DNA from: Campylorhamphus procurvoides
Taxonomy: Eukaryota; Chordata; Aves; Passeriformes; Dendrocolaptidae
NCBI GenBank assembly: GCA_013396655.1
Contig: WBMV01004262.1
Location: 124,001 to 188,000, forward strand
DNA length: 64,000 nt
Direction of reading: 5' to 3'
Shown: in pieces, positions 13,530-24,299 of the stretch
How positions within the stretch are numbered: the stretch's first letter is position 1
How the letters are laid out: every line of letters begins with the position of its first letter
The notes under the pieces: model-generated
Databases searched by the model: none
The model's input: only the letters and a program-made list of their open reading frames with translations
Told to the model about the DNA's origin: nothing
Made by a program: the position numbers and the translations under genes

Positions 13530-15629
13530 CAGGCTTCAGGGACTGAAGTATGAAAAGGTTTGTTTCTTCTGCACTTGTAAATACTTGCCAGAGTACTTGG
13601 AGGAAGATTTTGCATTCCACTCGGAAATGTCACCAACCACCAGAGGAAGAATATAGCATAAATTTGCAATGGCAAATAAAAACACAAAATGCTTGAAAAT
13701 GCCTCTTTTTGCTGTCTGAAGATAACCAAGAGGATACAACTGATATCATTGGTATCATACTGCAAAGGGAAGAACATGTCTGAGATCAGGACCCTCTCTA
13801 ATCAATCAGACTTAGTACCAACAGGCGTGTAAGTCTAACTAAGTTAGCAGGCTAATAATTATCTTCAGCACACAACAAGTGCAAGTAAGTGCTTCCAGAG
13901 GATGAGGAGAGCATAGATACCTTGAGCTACCTGCTGAATCTACCTTTATGCCTCCAATCATAGTAGATGAAAGATAGAAGGGTTACTTAGGTCCTGGTCA
14001 ATTCCTAAATTCAGAGAAGGGTCTAAATCTCCACCTGTTTCTCTTTCTTGATCATGCAGGGAGCCTTTAGAAAGAACAGAAATAAAGGCAAGCTCAGGTG
14101 AACTGGACTGCGTGGGTCACGGCATCCTACAATAAGCTTTGGAGTTAGCACTTAGCTGATAAGGTAATGCCAAATTCATTTTACAGGGATTGATGCTGTG
14201 TAATGTTGCAGAGTTTACAAGAAGATCAAATATGCAGTCATTTCTCTCACTAAATATTCACCAGTGTCAGCTTTCTTCTTCAGAGAGAAATGGGGATTTG
14301 GCCCTGTCTACAGATGAACTCCCTAATGTCCTAAAGTAGTCAGACGAAGGAAAAAATGTTTGTAGGATGAGGAGGACTTTTTCACTCATTTCTCAAACGA
14401 TAGCCATGTTTTGACAGTTGTAATGAAGCCAATGAGGGAAAATATTACTGAGAAAAAGGTCTCTCTAACAGGCAACATGTATGATTGTTATCACAGTGTT
14501 CACCTCAGAGTGTGCAATAGATTAGGTTCACTTTTCTTCCTCCAAAAACATCAGCAATCAATCAGGTTAGAATGAGAAAGAGCTAACAGAGCCTTTATTT
14601 TTGTAGATCATTAAAAAAGGCCCAAGGGACCAATTTTCTGTACTTTTGCTTAGTTTCCTTCTGATTCCAGTCATTAAGAATAAGATACACATAGCTGTAT
14701 GGGGAGACAAGACAATGAATGAAATTCTCCTCTTGTTTATGTCGATGGTTCTGTTAAAGTTGAACTGGAATAAATGAGAAGAACATTTGCCTGACTTCCC
14801 TTGGTGGCTTTAACACAAGCACACATGAAACCAAACTCCTTTCTCAGTGTAAGGTACCTCACATGAAACCTGAAGTGACTGAATTAAATTGCATTATAAC
14901 CCTGCAAAGATCAGGAGGTCAAATTCAAATTTGGTTCAAGCAGTGGTAATGAAGTTGCCCTCTGTCTCAGGGCTCTATCTAAACTCAAGTACATCATTAA
15001 TAAGTGGTATATGCTTTCTTATATCAGTGATGTTGAACTAAATTTTAACTGTTCACTAACTGAACCGAAGTAGTAGGAAATTACTTGTCCATACATCTGC
15101 AAAAGTGTATACAGAAATATACTAAGCTACTGTAAATGTAAATCTGTGAGTCATAAATAGGCAATAGTTTTATATCAGTGTTTTCATCTGTAAAAAAGCA
15201 ACAGAAGAAAATACATCAACTGACTTGCCAAATAGGTAAAAAATTTTTCTCAGTTGTGTATGTTACTGTACAGTAGAGTCTACATGTGAAGAGATCTATC
15301 TGCACATGGCAGTTTGAAAATTCTATTTATTTAAACAAACCTCAGATTAATGCTGAATGCTGTAATACCAATAAACCCTGAAATTATCTGTAGACTTAGC
15401 CATTTAGGTGAATTTACTGGTCATGAGTCAGATCTGTTGATACATTGCTGTGCTCCAATGCAATTTGTCATACAGGAATCTCCTAAGGTATCATATTGTG
15501 CTAAAGGCTGCTACCAAGGATGGGGAGAGAGAAACTTACAAAAATTTTCACGTCTTAGTTATGTATGTCTGATGACCAAAATACTACCTCTCTCAAAAAT
15601 CTGTATTTTTCCTTTTTTCCCTCCTCTCC
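13530..15629. other. Non-coding stretch
   Basis: Nothing recognisable. Open frames near 13487-13777 (minus) and 15350-15661 (plus) carry no domain, and the second ends in the poly-T tract. Confidence 0.55.
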
Positions 15630-15650
15630 TTTTTTTTTTTTTTTTTTTTT
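15630..15650. repeat. Poly-T tract (21 T)
   Basis: An uninterrupted T run follows a CT-rich lead-in. Read on the minus strand it would be a poly-A tail, but no AATAAA and no recognisable gene or SINE body lies upstream of it on that strand. A homopolymer microsatellite is the simplest reading. Confidence 0.85.
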
Positions 15651-17645
15651 GCAAAAAATAAGGGAATTGTAGCAGTCATATTTTAATTCTATTTGAAAGC
15701 TTTCTATGTGAATTTCTTCATTTTATAATCCAGGGCAGTCATCAAAGTCAAACCTATTATTTGGCCCAAACACATGCATTACTTTTGAGAAGGTAAAGGA
15801 AAGAAGGGGAAAAGAGACAAGGAGGTGGAGGTAGAAAGAAAAAGGGCAGGAAATAAATTAAGACGACAGCTTCAAACATTTCCTGGAGACATGTGTTTTC
15901 TAACCCTTCTTACCCACAGTCCCCCTTCCTTCACTCTGCAACATTTGTGAGCTCTGGTTCCTTCTGAACAGTGATTTCAAGCATGCCTCAGTTGAGTGCG
16001 TGAATCCCATCAAATCCCTTTTGAACATATTAAACTCTGTGGAGAAGTGTACCTTGCTGGCAACCATGACAATGCGGACCACTCTTACACACAAAGCAGT
16101 GTATAAATATGTGCTGGAACCAATAAGAAAACAGAACTACATGGTACACCCTCATCTTTGGCTGTATGGAACACACTGCTGGGTCAGGAGCTGTTTGTTT
16201 TAATGTTGCACATCAAGTGTCATAGTAGAATACAGTGAGTTGAATGAAGTGATCATAACTCTTTTTTACTGTTTTCTTGCCCATCGAATACCAGTTACAT
16301 TGACCCTGAAAAATTCTCCACAGTTAGTAGGAATCATGACTACAAAGCCATGTGTCCAAACTCTAAAAAATTTTTTACTAATAGTGCTGTACTTTAATTG
16401 TGCTGGAGCAATAGTTTTTTGCAGTCTTCTAACAGCCAACAAAAGCTTTTGACATCAAAGATATTGCAGATTACAATGCGAAGCAGTCATGAAGAGACAC
16501 TTTATGCTTTAATAATACCACTTACGTAGTCCTGGATGTTCCCAAACACTCATCTGGTTTCTTGTTCCATTTTTACCTATGATTCAATGTCAGAATCTCT
16601 AAAGCTAGTGTAAATATCCAATGAGGTCTGATTCTGTTTCCTAAATCCTAGTTAACATGTTTTAAAAGCAGTTGTGTAAGCTGACCTAGTTACAGAGTAT
16701 GATACATGATCTCTCTCCCTCTCTTTGCTTTCTCATTTATTCAAAGAAATAAAGTGAGGGTTCAGACATACCATGAAATGAAATAGTGATGACACACCAA
16801 GGAATCTGAAAACACTTAGAGCTGTCTTATTCTGGGTTAGAAATCAAACCGAAATTGATCCTGAAAACCTCTGAAAAAGTTTGGGGATTTCCTGATCAAA
16901 CAGAATCCATGTTTCACATGTAAGAATAAAATATGATTAGTTCAAGTTTGCACATTTATAAACAGTAAATGGTATTTTTTACAGAAACTGTTGGGGGAAC
17001 AGTATAACTTGCTGGCTTAACAGTGCTGTTCTGAAGCATTTGTGCTGCACATTAGATTTCTGGCAATAACTGACCTGCTATGGGTCTCCTGGGAAGTGAT
17101 AAATTTGCCCACTTCCTTGTTTATCAAAAGATCAAAACTTTTATCTGAATTACTATCATACATTCTTTAAAATCCAATCTCTTGTGTTAATTACTTGTGT
17201 AATCACATCTAACACTTTTGGGGTTGGAGTAGAACAGGATTGACTTGGTAGGTGAGAAAGGATCAAAGCAGTGCTCTAACAAATTATTATGGTAATTAGT
17301 GTTAGTCTTGTAGTTTATCTCCAGGGGGGCTTTTAATAGAAGCAGTGAGAGCTTGGGAAAACCTGTGTGCAGGGTAAGCATGCACTTGAAGAAACAAAGC
17401 TTGCCAAGCTCTCAGGGAAGTCTGGCAGGGGGATTGGAGATGAGTGGCATGAGAGGAAATTGAAAGGCATATCAGGTACTGAAGGGGAGAAGTGTGCTAC
17501 ACAAATTTCGGGAGACTCACTGCATTTCTGTGTTCCCATTCAGCCCTGCAAAAAAGCTCTAATAACCCTTAGATTTGTTGAGTCTTAGCCAAAAGGGCAG
17601 CTGTTGCTGGGGCACAAATGTCAGAGATGGACAGTAGTCTTCCAA
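15651..17645. other. Non-coding stretch
   Basis: No gene, RNA or transposon recognised. It is AT-rich with scattered short open frames on both strands. Confidence 0.55.
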
Positions 17646-17669
17646 CCCTGCCCCCTCCCCCCATCCCCC
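17646..17669 (-). other. G-quadruplex / i-motif candidate (G-rich on minus strand)
   Basis: Four C runs of 3, 5, 6 and 5 bases are separated by TG, T and AT. On the minus strand this fits the G3+N1-7 quadruplex rule with very short loops. No promoter or exon is recognised beside it. Confidence 0.6.
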
Positions 17670-18119
17670 ACATGTTTGTTATCTCCCCTACATCTGCTGG
17701 CACTCACTACAATCCAGTTTTAAATGATTCAAGCCATGGGTTATACCATTTCCCTTGAGAGGCTATTATGCTGCTGAGGGAGGTTGCTTCTCATGGAGGA
17801 AGAATTTCTCCTGGAGCTGCCCAGCACATGGGAGTGAGCACTCTCCTTTGGGAAGGTGAAGGATGCACCCTCCTTATTCTGTAGTATGGCTCCATGAGCT
17901 GGGGAATACAGAGAGTGTAGGTGTTAGTGTCTAGGCTTTCTGCAAATGTCTTTCCACGGGTGTTACTGAAAAAGGTCCAGATGTGGTCATCAGTGCATAG
18001 AGTCTGCAAAGACAGGGTGGGAATAGATTTTACATTGCCTCCAGCCTATGTTGTGACGGTCTTTCGTCCATGGTGAAGGGAGTAATGAAAGCCCTGCGTG
18101 ATCCCTCCATTTGCACCCC
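17670..18119. other. Non-coding stretch
   Basis: No gene recognised. Base composition rises gradually toward the GC-richer block that follows. Confidence 0.5.
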
Positions 18120-18640
18120 AGCCTCCTAATGCAATGCCTATTTGTTCCCCAGTCTAATTACTCCGTAGGGTTCCAGTCCTTTTCATGCAACCGCTTGTTT
18201 TATTCTGGGGTCCACAGAGGTCCCCTGAGACAACTCTCTTAGTGATAAAACTATTTCTTGTGGTTCCCAGGGGGAAGGAGGGTGATGTTGTTCTCTGCTT
18301 TAGAAGGACAGCGCTAATGCTGGTGACAATGACAACCCTGTGAGGTCTACTCGGCTGGGCTGCTGCCAAGACAGCAATCTGCCTGCCCCTGCAGCCTCGG
18401 CAGCCGGCCAGCTGACGCTGCCACTGCCTGGCTGACACCCCCCAGATTGGCAGGGCTCCTTTGCCAGGATGGAAACTGCCTCCAGTGAACAGCTCGTTAT
18501 TAGTGCTCTACTTTTCGCAGCAATTAAGTCAAGAACCATGGCACCTGTTCATCTCACCTCCCTTGCGGGAATTAACATGCCGTATGGGAAAGAGATTTGC
18601 ACGGGCATGGGGGGCAGGGGGAGAGAGAGTTTCCTTGTGT
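18120..18640. promoter_or_regulatory. GC-richer block, possible conserved non-coding element
   Basis: The segment is less AT-rich than its surroundings and holds several short homopolymer-free, motif-dense stretches. About 18340-18430 contains GCAGCC/GCCGGCC-type sequence, and about 18475-18590 has TTATTAG and AATTAAG cores. The several overlapping open frames in different frames and strands argue for composition, not coding. It may be the edge of the regulatory-looking domain that continues to about 19.6 kb. Confidence 0.22.
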
Positions 18641-18879
18641 CTGTTAAAGGCAAATAGCAATGCATCTGAGATTCTTCAGGGAATAGTAGCCTTGATGAAT
18701 TTACAAGAATTTTGAGGAGAACTGCTTTTACCCTAGGGGTGGTGAAAATGTCCCAGATAATTTGATTTTAAGTAGATGTTCACTTTATGTTGTTAGTTCT
18801 CTCCACGGCTAAGGAATACTTATGCCTCAGTGAAAACCACTGAACAGACCCTGACGACACCTCAAATCTGTCTGATAAT
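18641..18879. other. Non-coding spacer
   Basis: No recognisable feature. Confidence 0.5.
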
Positions 18880-19570
18880 GAGAATATAACTGCTTTAGTT
18901 TGGATGAACAATGTTTTAATCTATGCTGCTTGTATGTGCAAAGGCTCTGAAATGGACCTCGGGTTTGCCTAGGGATTTGCTATGTGTATTTACTTAAGCA
19001 CTGAACCTGGAAAATGGCATAATTGTTCATCTTGCAATGAATTACCTCATTCTGTCTAATCAACCTGACAGGACAAAACAAATCAACCTTTTAAAAAGAT
19101 AGGGGTTTTTTCCAGGAAGATGTGGATATTAAGATGGTATGTAGATGCTGTTGGTTCCAATTAAAATCAATATCTGTCCTGATTTGCGGCTGTTGTCTCT
19201 GTGACAGCAAGGGGGCTAGATAAGGGGACCCATCTGCTCAGCTTTCCCAAAGGGGCTTCAAACAAGTGAATGACCTGCAGTGTTTATTATTAAGTTTTCA
19301 AAGGGAAACTTGTTTTGGTCTAATTGAAGGAATAATACGAGAGAGGTTATTTCTGGTCAGTTCCCTGCTGTTTTCACTCCAGAGAATATATTCCAGGTGT
19401 TAGCTAGGCAGTGCTATGATACAGTATTGACTTTCCCTTGTGTTTAGGCATGCTGGTGCCAATGGACCAATAAACTGCAGTTATGAATGTAAAGCCAACT
19501 CTTTCAGAGGAACTTTTTGCTAACTATTTAGTAAGCCAGATGGTTAATGACTGCATTAATTTTCAAAAGC
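18880..19570. promoter_or_regulatory. Candidate developmental enhancer / conserved non-coding cluster
   Basis: About 700 bases have almost no homopolymers or simple repeats but many homeodomain-type cores. These include CTAATCAAC near 19058, CCAATTAAAATCAAT near 19158, TCTAATTGAAGG near 19318 and a palindromic TAAT pair at 19544-19559. Such low-repeat, TAAT-rich texture is common in vertebrate conserved non-coding elements. No conservation data were available, so this is inference from motif texture. Confidence 0.28.
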
Positions 19571-20063
19571 TTCATTCCCCAGGAGCAAAGTAATGTAATT
19601 TTTCAACACTCTTGTCCTTCTTTTTCATCTGCTTTATTTCCCTTCTTTTCTTTTGCAGTGTTAACAAAAGATTGGTTGTGAGAGACTGTTGTTTTGTATC
19701 ACATTTTTTGTAGCTAACAGTTTTGTCCCCTTCTTATGACAACAAACTTCATGGATAAAGTCTGAAAAATAGGGAAAAACATGGATCTAAAAGTCACACA
19801 ATTTTCATGTGAATAGGATAGATAATCGTACTGTTTCTTACAAATAGCATATGATGTCATCCCTGTATCATGCATGTGTTAGATATTGTGTGTGTGTGTC
19901 TTTAGACAGGCAAACAGAAAAAGAGAAGGATGTGCAGAGCAATGACTCAGCCAGAGTTTGGGAAGCAAAATGGCAACAGACCCTGGTTTTATGTCTTCAA
20001 GCTGGGTCACCCAAATAGAGGAGTAATATACTCAGGAAAGCAATCTCAGGCTACAAATTATTT
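19571..20063. other. Non-coding stretch with short TG repeat
   Basis: Nothing recognised beyond a TG run at about 19887-19899. Confidence 0.55.
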
Positions 20064-20152
20064 TGTTTAATATTAATTTATATTAACTATATTAAATAAC
20101 AGTGTTAATTAATATTTTATATATTTATATATAAATATTATATTTATTTTTG
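20064..20152. repeat. AT-only low-complexity segment
   Basis: Nearly pure A/T sequence is built of TATTAAT, TATATTTATATATAAATAT and related units, many locally self-complementary. It could extrude or unwind easily. It is most likely decayed AT microsatellite DNA. Confidence 0.75.
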
Positions 20153-20360
20153 TCTTAACATAAGTTTTCAATTTGGTTGCTGGACTGATCAGTTCAGGCA
20201 AAACTGAAATAGAATGTCCTCAAACTTTTGGGAAAAAATAAAAAGTAAAAACCTCCTTTTAAGTCAATTTGAAATGTTTGCTTTGACCACTTTTTTTCTC
20301 TTAGAATACTATTCTATGTATTGGGGGGAAAAAAAAAGCTACCATTTCAAATAGTATCTT
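20153..20360. other. Non-coding stretch
   Basis: AT-rich, no feature recognised. Confidence 0.5.
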
Positions 20361-20396
20361 CTGACTTTTCAAAATTCAACCTGACTTTTCAAAATT
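20361..20396. repeat. 20-bp period duplication
   Basis: CTGACTTTTCAAAATT occurs at 20361-20376 and again at 20381-20396, separated by CAAC. It is a short local tandem duplication. Confidence 0.85.
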
Positions 20397-21339
20397 ATTC
20401 TTGTATCCTTTTCTTCAGGTTTCTGCATATCTTAAATGGATATGATTTGATTTCAAAAATGTGCTTGGGTCTTGCACTAGGTTCAGTATACAGGTAATGT
20501 GGGCTGCAAGAAAGAAACATGAACTCTTTGAATAGGAATTTAATAATATATTTGTAATGAAATTTATACAAACGATAGAACAAGGGATTGGGGTTTTTTG
20601 ATAATAGTAAATATACCTACAAATATATATTTTTAGTCATGCTAAAGCCATTTAGGGACTTGGGTCTCTACTGTTTTTTCACAGGGTATACAGATGGTCA
20701 AGACACAAAACTTCAGAAGAACTTTCTGTCACCTCATCTATCCTATATCTTCAGGCCCTAAACCAAAATTAAGACTATACTTCATTCCCTTTTTCACTTG
20801 TTCAACTTTGAACTCATCTACGAGCCCCACATCTACCCAAGAAACTGCACAAAGCAGTGGGTTAGAGAGATGAGGAAAGATGTTATCAGTTTCTCCTTGT
20901 GACTCTTCTCCTTATAATCACTGAAGCAGTGACTGGAACCCACATTCAACTCTTCTGCAAGTAAGGTCATCCTGGGCAAGAGCAGCCACCCATGAGCTAT
21001 TGGGTGAAACGCAGATGCCACTGTCTCCTTCTTCTCCAGTGGGGTGGTGAATATTGGGTTTTGTTTCCCTTGCTTTTAACTTCACTTCAAACCAACCCCT
21101 CATGCTCCTTTTTTTTTTACTTGAGTGCCAAGCTGAAAACTTTGTTGTTCACACAGACCAAATGCAGCTGCTGAATCTAATCCATTAAATTGTTTTAGTC
21201 CTTTATTAGAGGGTAGGGGTGTGGGTCTGTGTAAAGAGTCTATTGGCTTTTAAGCAGGTTTTTTTTCTCTTGGACCAAGCATGTTGCATTGCACCAAAAA
21301 GTCTTCACTAATCAAGAAAAAAAGTCCCTAATTCTCTGT
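20397..21339. other. Non-coding stretch
   Basis: No gene recognised. Short open frames on opposite strands near 20833-21174 have no family motif. Confidence 0.55.
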
Positions 21340-21740
21340 TGTGCTGGTGTGAGATGGGGAGAATCTGTGATCCAGGGCCAGCCATTGTCTTGGAGCAGAA
21401 TGCTGAGGTGATTGACAGTTGCAAATTAATGGGAACGATTTTTAGACAGGGCTTGTCACATGAGGGCCTGGCCATCCTGGACATGCTGTCTGTGCTTTAA
21501 CTTTCTAATTCCATCTGGAGTTTAGACAAAGAGGCCTGGATGAATCCTGCTCTCTGTCCATTTGGCTGTCATCATTTTGATTAACCTGATTCTTCAGCAG
21601 GAGCAAAAAGTAGTTGGCTTCAGTCCACGCAGACATCAGGAAAATAGCTGCTGTAATGGCCCAATGATCTCCACACAAGAGATCCTGGGGCTAATCTGCT
21701 GTTTCTCCTATGTCTAATTAAAAACTTCTCTTCCTGTTTA
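21340..21740. promoter_or_regulatory. Candidate enhancer with PBX-MEIS/PREP site
   Basis: TGATTGACAG at 21409-21418 is an exact match to the PBX-MEIS/PREP decamer. A GCAAATTAAT stretch (octamer/homeodomain-like) begins three bases downstream. More homeodomain cores follow: TTTGATTAACC near 21577 and GTCTAATTAAAA near 21713. The block lacks simple repeats and open frames, in contrast to the purine microsatellite that follows. The motif match is seen directly. Enhancer activity is inferred. Confidence 0.35.
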
Positions 21741-21894
21741 CATTAACAGTTTTTACAATATTTTCATTAAATAATTGTTTTTGGAACTGTGGAAAGGTCT
21801 GAACATTATGTTTTTCCAGTGCAGGTGTTATGTAAGTAAGGAGGAAATGGGAAAAAGCAGACATGAGAGGAGAAAACGGGTGTAAAGGAAAGGA
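21741..21894. other. Non-coding spacer
   Basis: AT-rich DNA that shades into purine-rich sequence at its end. Confidence 0.5.
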
Positions 21895-21974
21895 TGAAAG
21901 GAAGAAAGGAAAGAAAGAACAGAAAGGACGGAAGGACGGAAGGAAGGAAGGAAGGAAGGGAGGGAGGGAGGGAG
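21895..21974. repeat. GGAA/GGGA purine microsatellite
   Basis: The plus strand is almost entirely purine. GAAA units pass into GGAC/GGAA units (about 21924-21957) and then GGGA units (about 21957-21974), with only three C interruptions. GGAA repeats can bind ETS-family factors and purine tracts can form triplexes, but here it may simply be a microsatellite. The long R/E/G-rich open frame through it is a repeat artefact. Confidence 0.9.
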
Positions 21975-24299
21975 CGTGACTTTTGTGATGAGCTTCAGGA
22001 GGGAACTATACAAGCCTGGGAACCTCAGTTTGGCAATTTCCTTTCCTGGATCGTTGTCTCCTGCCCTTTCTCTGGGACCTGTGGGATCTAGGGCAAGTTT
22101 CATGCCCTTAATTATTACAAATGAGCTTAGTTTAAAAATAAATGTGAAATAAAATTGCCATGTTTCCATTTTTGTATAACAGTCATTTTTAATACATTAA
22201 TATTTTCCACGGGTGACGCTTTTTCTGGTCTCTTTTCTAGAATTTCTAAGTGGACTGGTCAGGCCAAAGAGTGGACTTCAAAACCTAATTCTCCTCAACC
22301 TTTTCCTGACTGAAAATATTGGTAGGTCCTTCTTAGTAGCCAGCTGAAGTTCAGATTCTGCACATGACTTATGCACCAGTCAACTTGACAGAAAAAAGAA
22401 CACAATTAGGCACTTAAATGCAGTGCTTGTCCCCTTCAAGTTCTGTGTGCAGACCCCAGGTTACTGTCTTTAAAATCATGGCCAATGTGTGCATGTTTCC
22501 TTTCCAATGATTTTTCAAGTGCACAGTCCCTCCCTTCTAGTCCTAGGAAGTGACTCCATCTACTCCTTGCATCAGGGCTGGGTGATGGATATACAATCTG
22601 CTGTGCAGGAAAAGGACATTCATTTTTGGCCCAGGAGACTGGAGGAACTGGCTATTCTATCTGGTCACTTTACAGTGGAAAAAGCTTATGTCTACCCATG
22701 GGGTCAGTCATGCTTCCTTGCTGCCCCTATGCTTTCACAGTCCTTTTGGGTCTTGCCTCTGAGCCTCTGTGGCTGAGATAAGAACTAAGGCCACCTGGGA
22801 CATGCTCCTGGTCTGCAGCCAGCTGTGACATCTGTGCTCATTTGATAAAATGCATTGGCCAGAAAAGAAGGGGGAAAAAGGTTGGTGCACCCAAGTAACA
22901 CTGATTAGAGATGTCCCTGCTCCCCTTCTTGCTCTGAATCCAGAACAGAAAAGTTCTTTGTGAAGGTAGTTTTTGTGTGTCTTTCCTTCATTCCTCTTCT
23001 TTTCTTTCCTCTTCCCACAAGTCCTCACTCTTCCTTTGGTCTTAACAGCACAAGGTTTTCTGCTGAAGAGCACTGTCATTTACTTAGCCTAATTACACAG
23101 CAGCAAACTGAAATCCCTCTTGTCTGTTTTGGATAACTTGGACTCATTGTGTGAATCATGCAAGTGGGCTTTGACATGGAGCCAGGAAGAAGGGTAAATG
23201 AATATGGTCACTTCAGGTCATGATCATAAAAAACCATAGATCTTCTGCTGCAGATTTGTCAAGGCTTTGGCTCTTTTGTGCAGGTTTCATTGGAACAACA
23301 AAAAAACCCAACCTATTTTTAGTGAGCCAGGCGTGGTATGTTGCAGTAGAGAACTATAGGCTGCTTTCAGCTGGGGTGAACAGTTGGTGACTTTAAGATA
23401 GTGTCTCAGTCCTGGCTGTTTGTTCTTGCAGGGAAACCAGGGAACTGAGGAGAAGAGAGTATCATCAACAGTTTATTCTTATTTATCTCTGAATAGAAGA
23501 GACACAGGCAGGGATGATACATGGGGGTTTTCAACAAACTGTTCTTGCAGATAAAATGGTCATACTTGGGAAAGCAAATGAGAGAAGAGAGAGCTGAGAT
23601 TAGATTTCCAGTTCCTTTGCAAACGAACAACCTAAATAGCATTTCCTTTTTTTTTTTTTCCCTTGGTGTGGTGTGTTTATTATTCCATGTAAGGTAAATA
23701 GCTGGAAATGTGGCCAGAAGTCTTCTCTTGGACCACCTTTCAAAGTCTGTTATTTCCTGTCTTTTCCTCTGCTTTACTGAGACAAATAGGCTTAATGAGT
23801 GGAGCTAGAGTTAAATACTTTTTAACAGCCAAACACCTCCAGAGGGTCCTGGTAGTTGAATAGCCCAGGGTGATGCCCATACAGCCACAAGTTCCTCACT
23901 AGTGATGGGTGGACAGGCTGGGCTGCAGCAAGTGTGGGCATCTCCTTCCTGCAAGGTGGTCATGTTTGGTAGGTATATCATCACCACCCACCTGAACCTT
24001 CATAGAAGAATTTCCACTTAGGTTTCAGGAGAGATACAAGGGGGACACTTGGTGATATTCTTAGACAAGCTGTTATGGCTGGAAGAGAAGAAACAGAGAT
24101 TGCAAAAGTTCAAACCACACTAGGAAGAGGCTGGAGGGGAGAGCTGTTTGAATCACAGAACGTAGGTCACTGTGAAGCAGAGATGTTTCACCTAGGCATG
24201 AACCTGAACTGAGTCATACTTCAGAACACTCTGCATGTGTGAGGGAAGTCTAGCATCAGATCTCTCTTCCATGGATAGCTTTCAGGTTTCAGTAATGTG
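21975..24299. other. Non-coding stretch
   Basis: No gene recognised. Open frames near 22489-22776 and 22735-23079 carry no domain. A C/A-rich simple stretch lies near 23297-23313 and a T run near 23648-23660. Confidence 0.55.

Noticed and set aside
15630..15650. Poly-A tail of a processed pseudogene on the minus strand
   Set aside because: No AATAAA and no coding or SINE body upstream on that strand. Processed pseudogenes are rare in birds.
19203..19216. CTCF-like site (CAGCAAGGGGGC)
   Set aside because: Matches the core at only about nine of twelve positions and lacks the usual leading CCA. Too weak without binding data.
21894..22091. R/E/G/K-rich protein encoded through the purine tract
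   Set aside because: A translated GGAA/GGGA microsatellite, not a protein gene.
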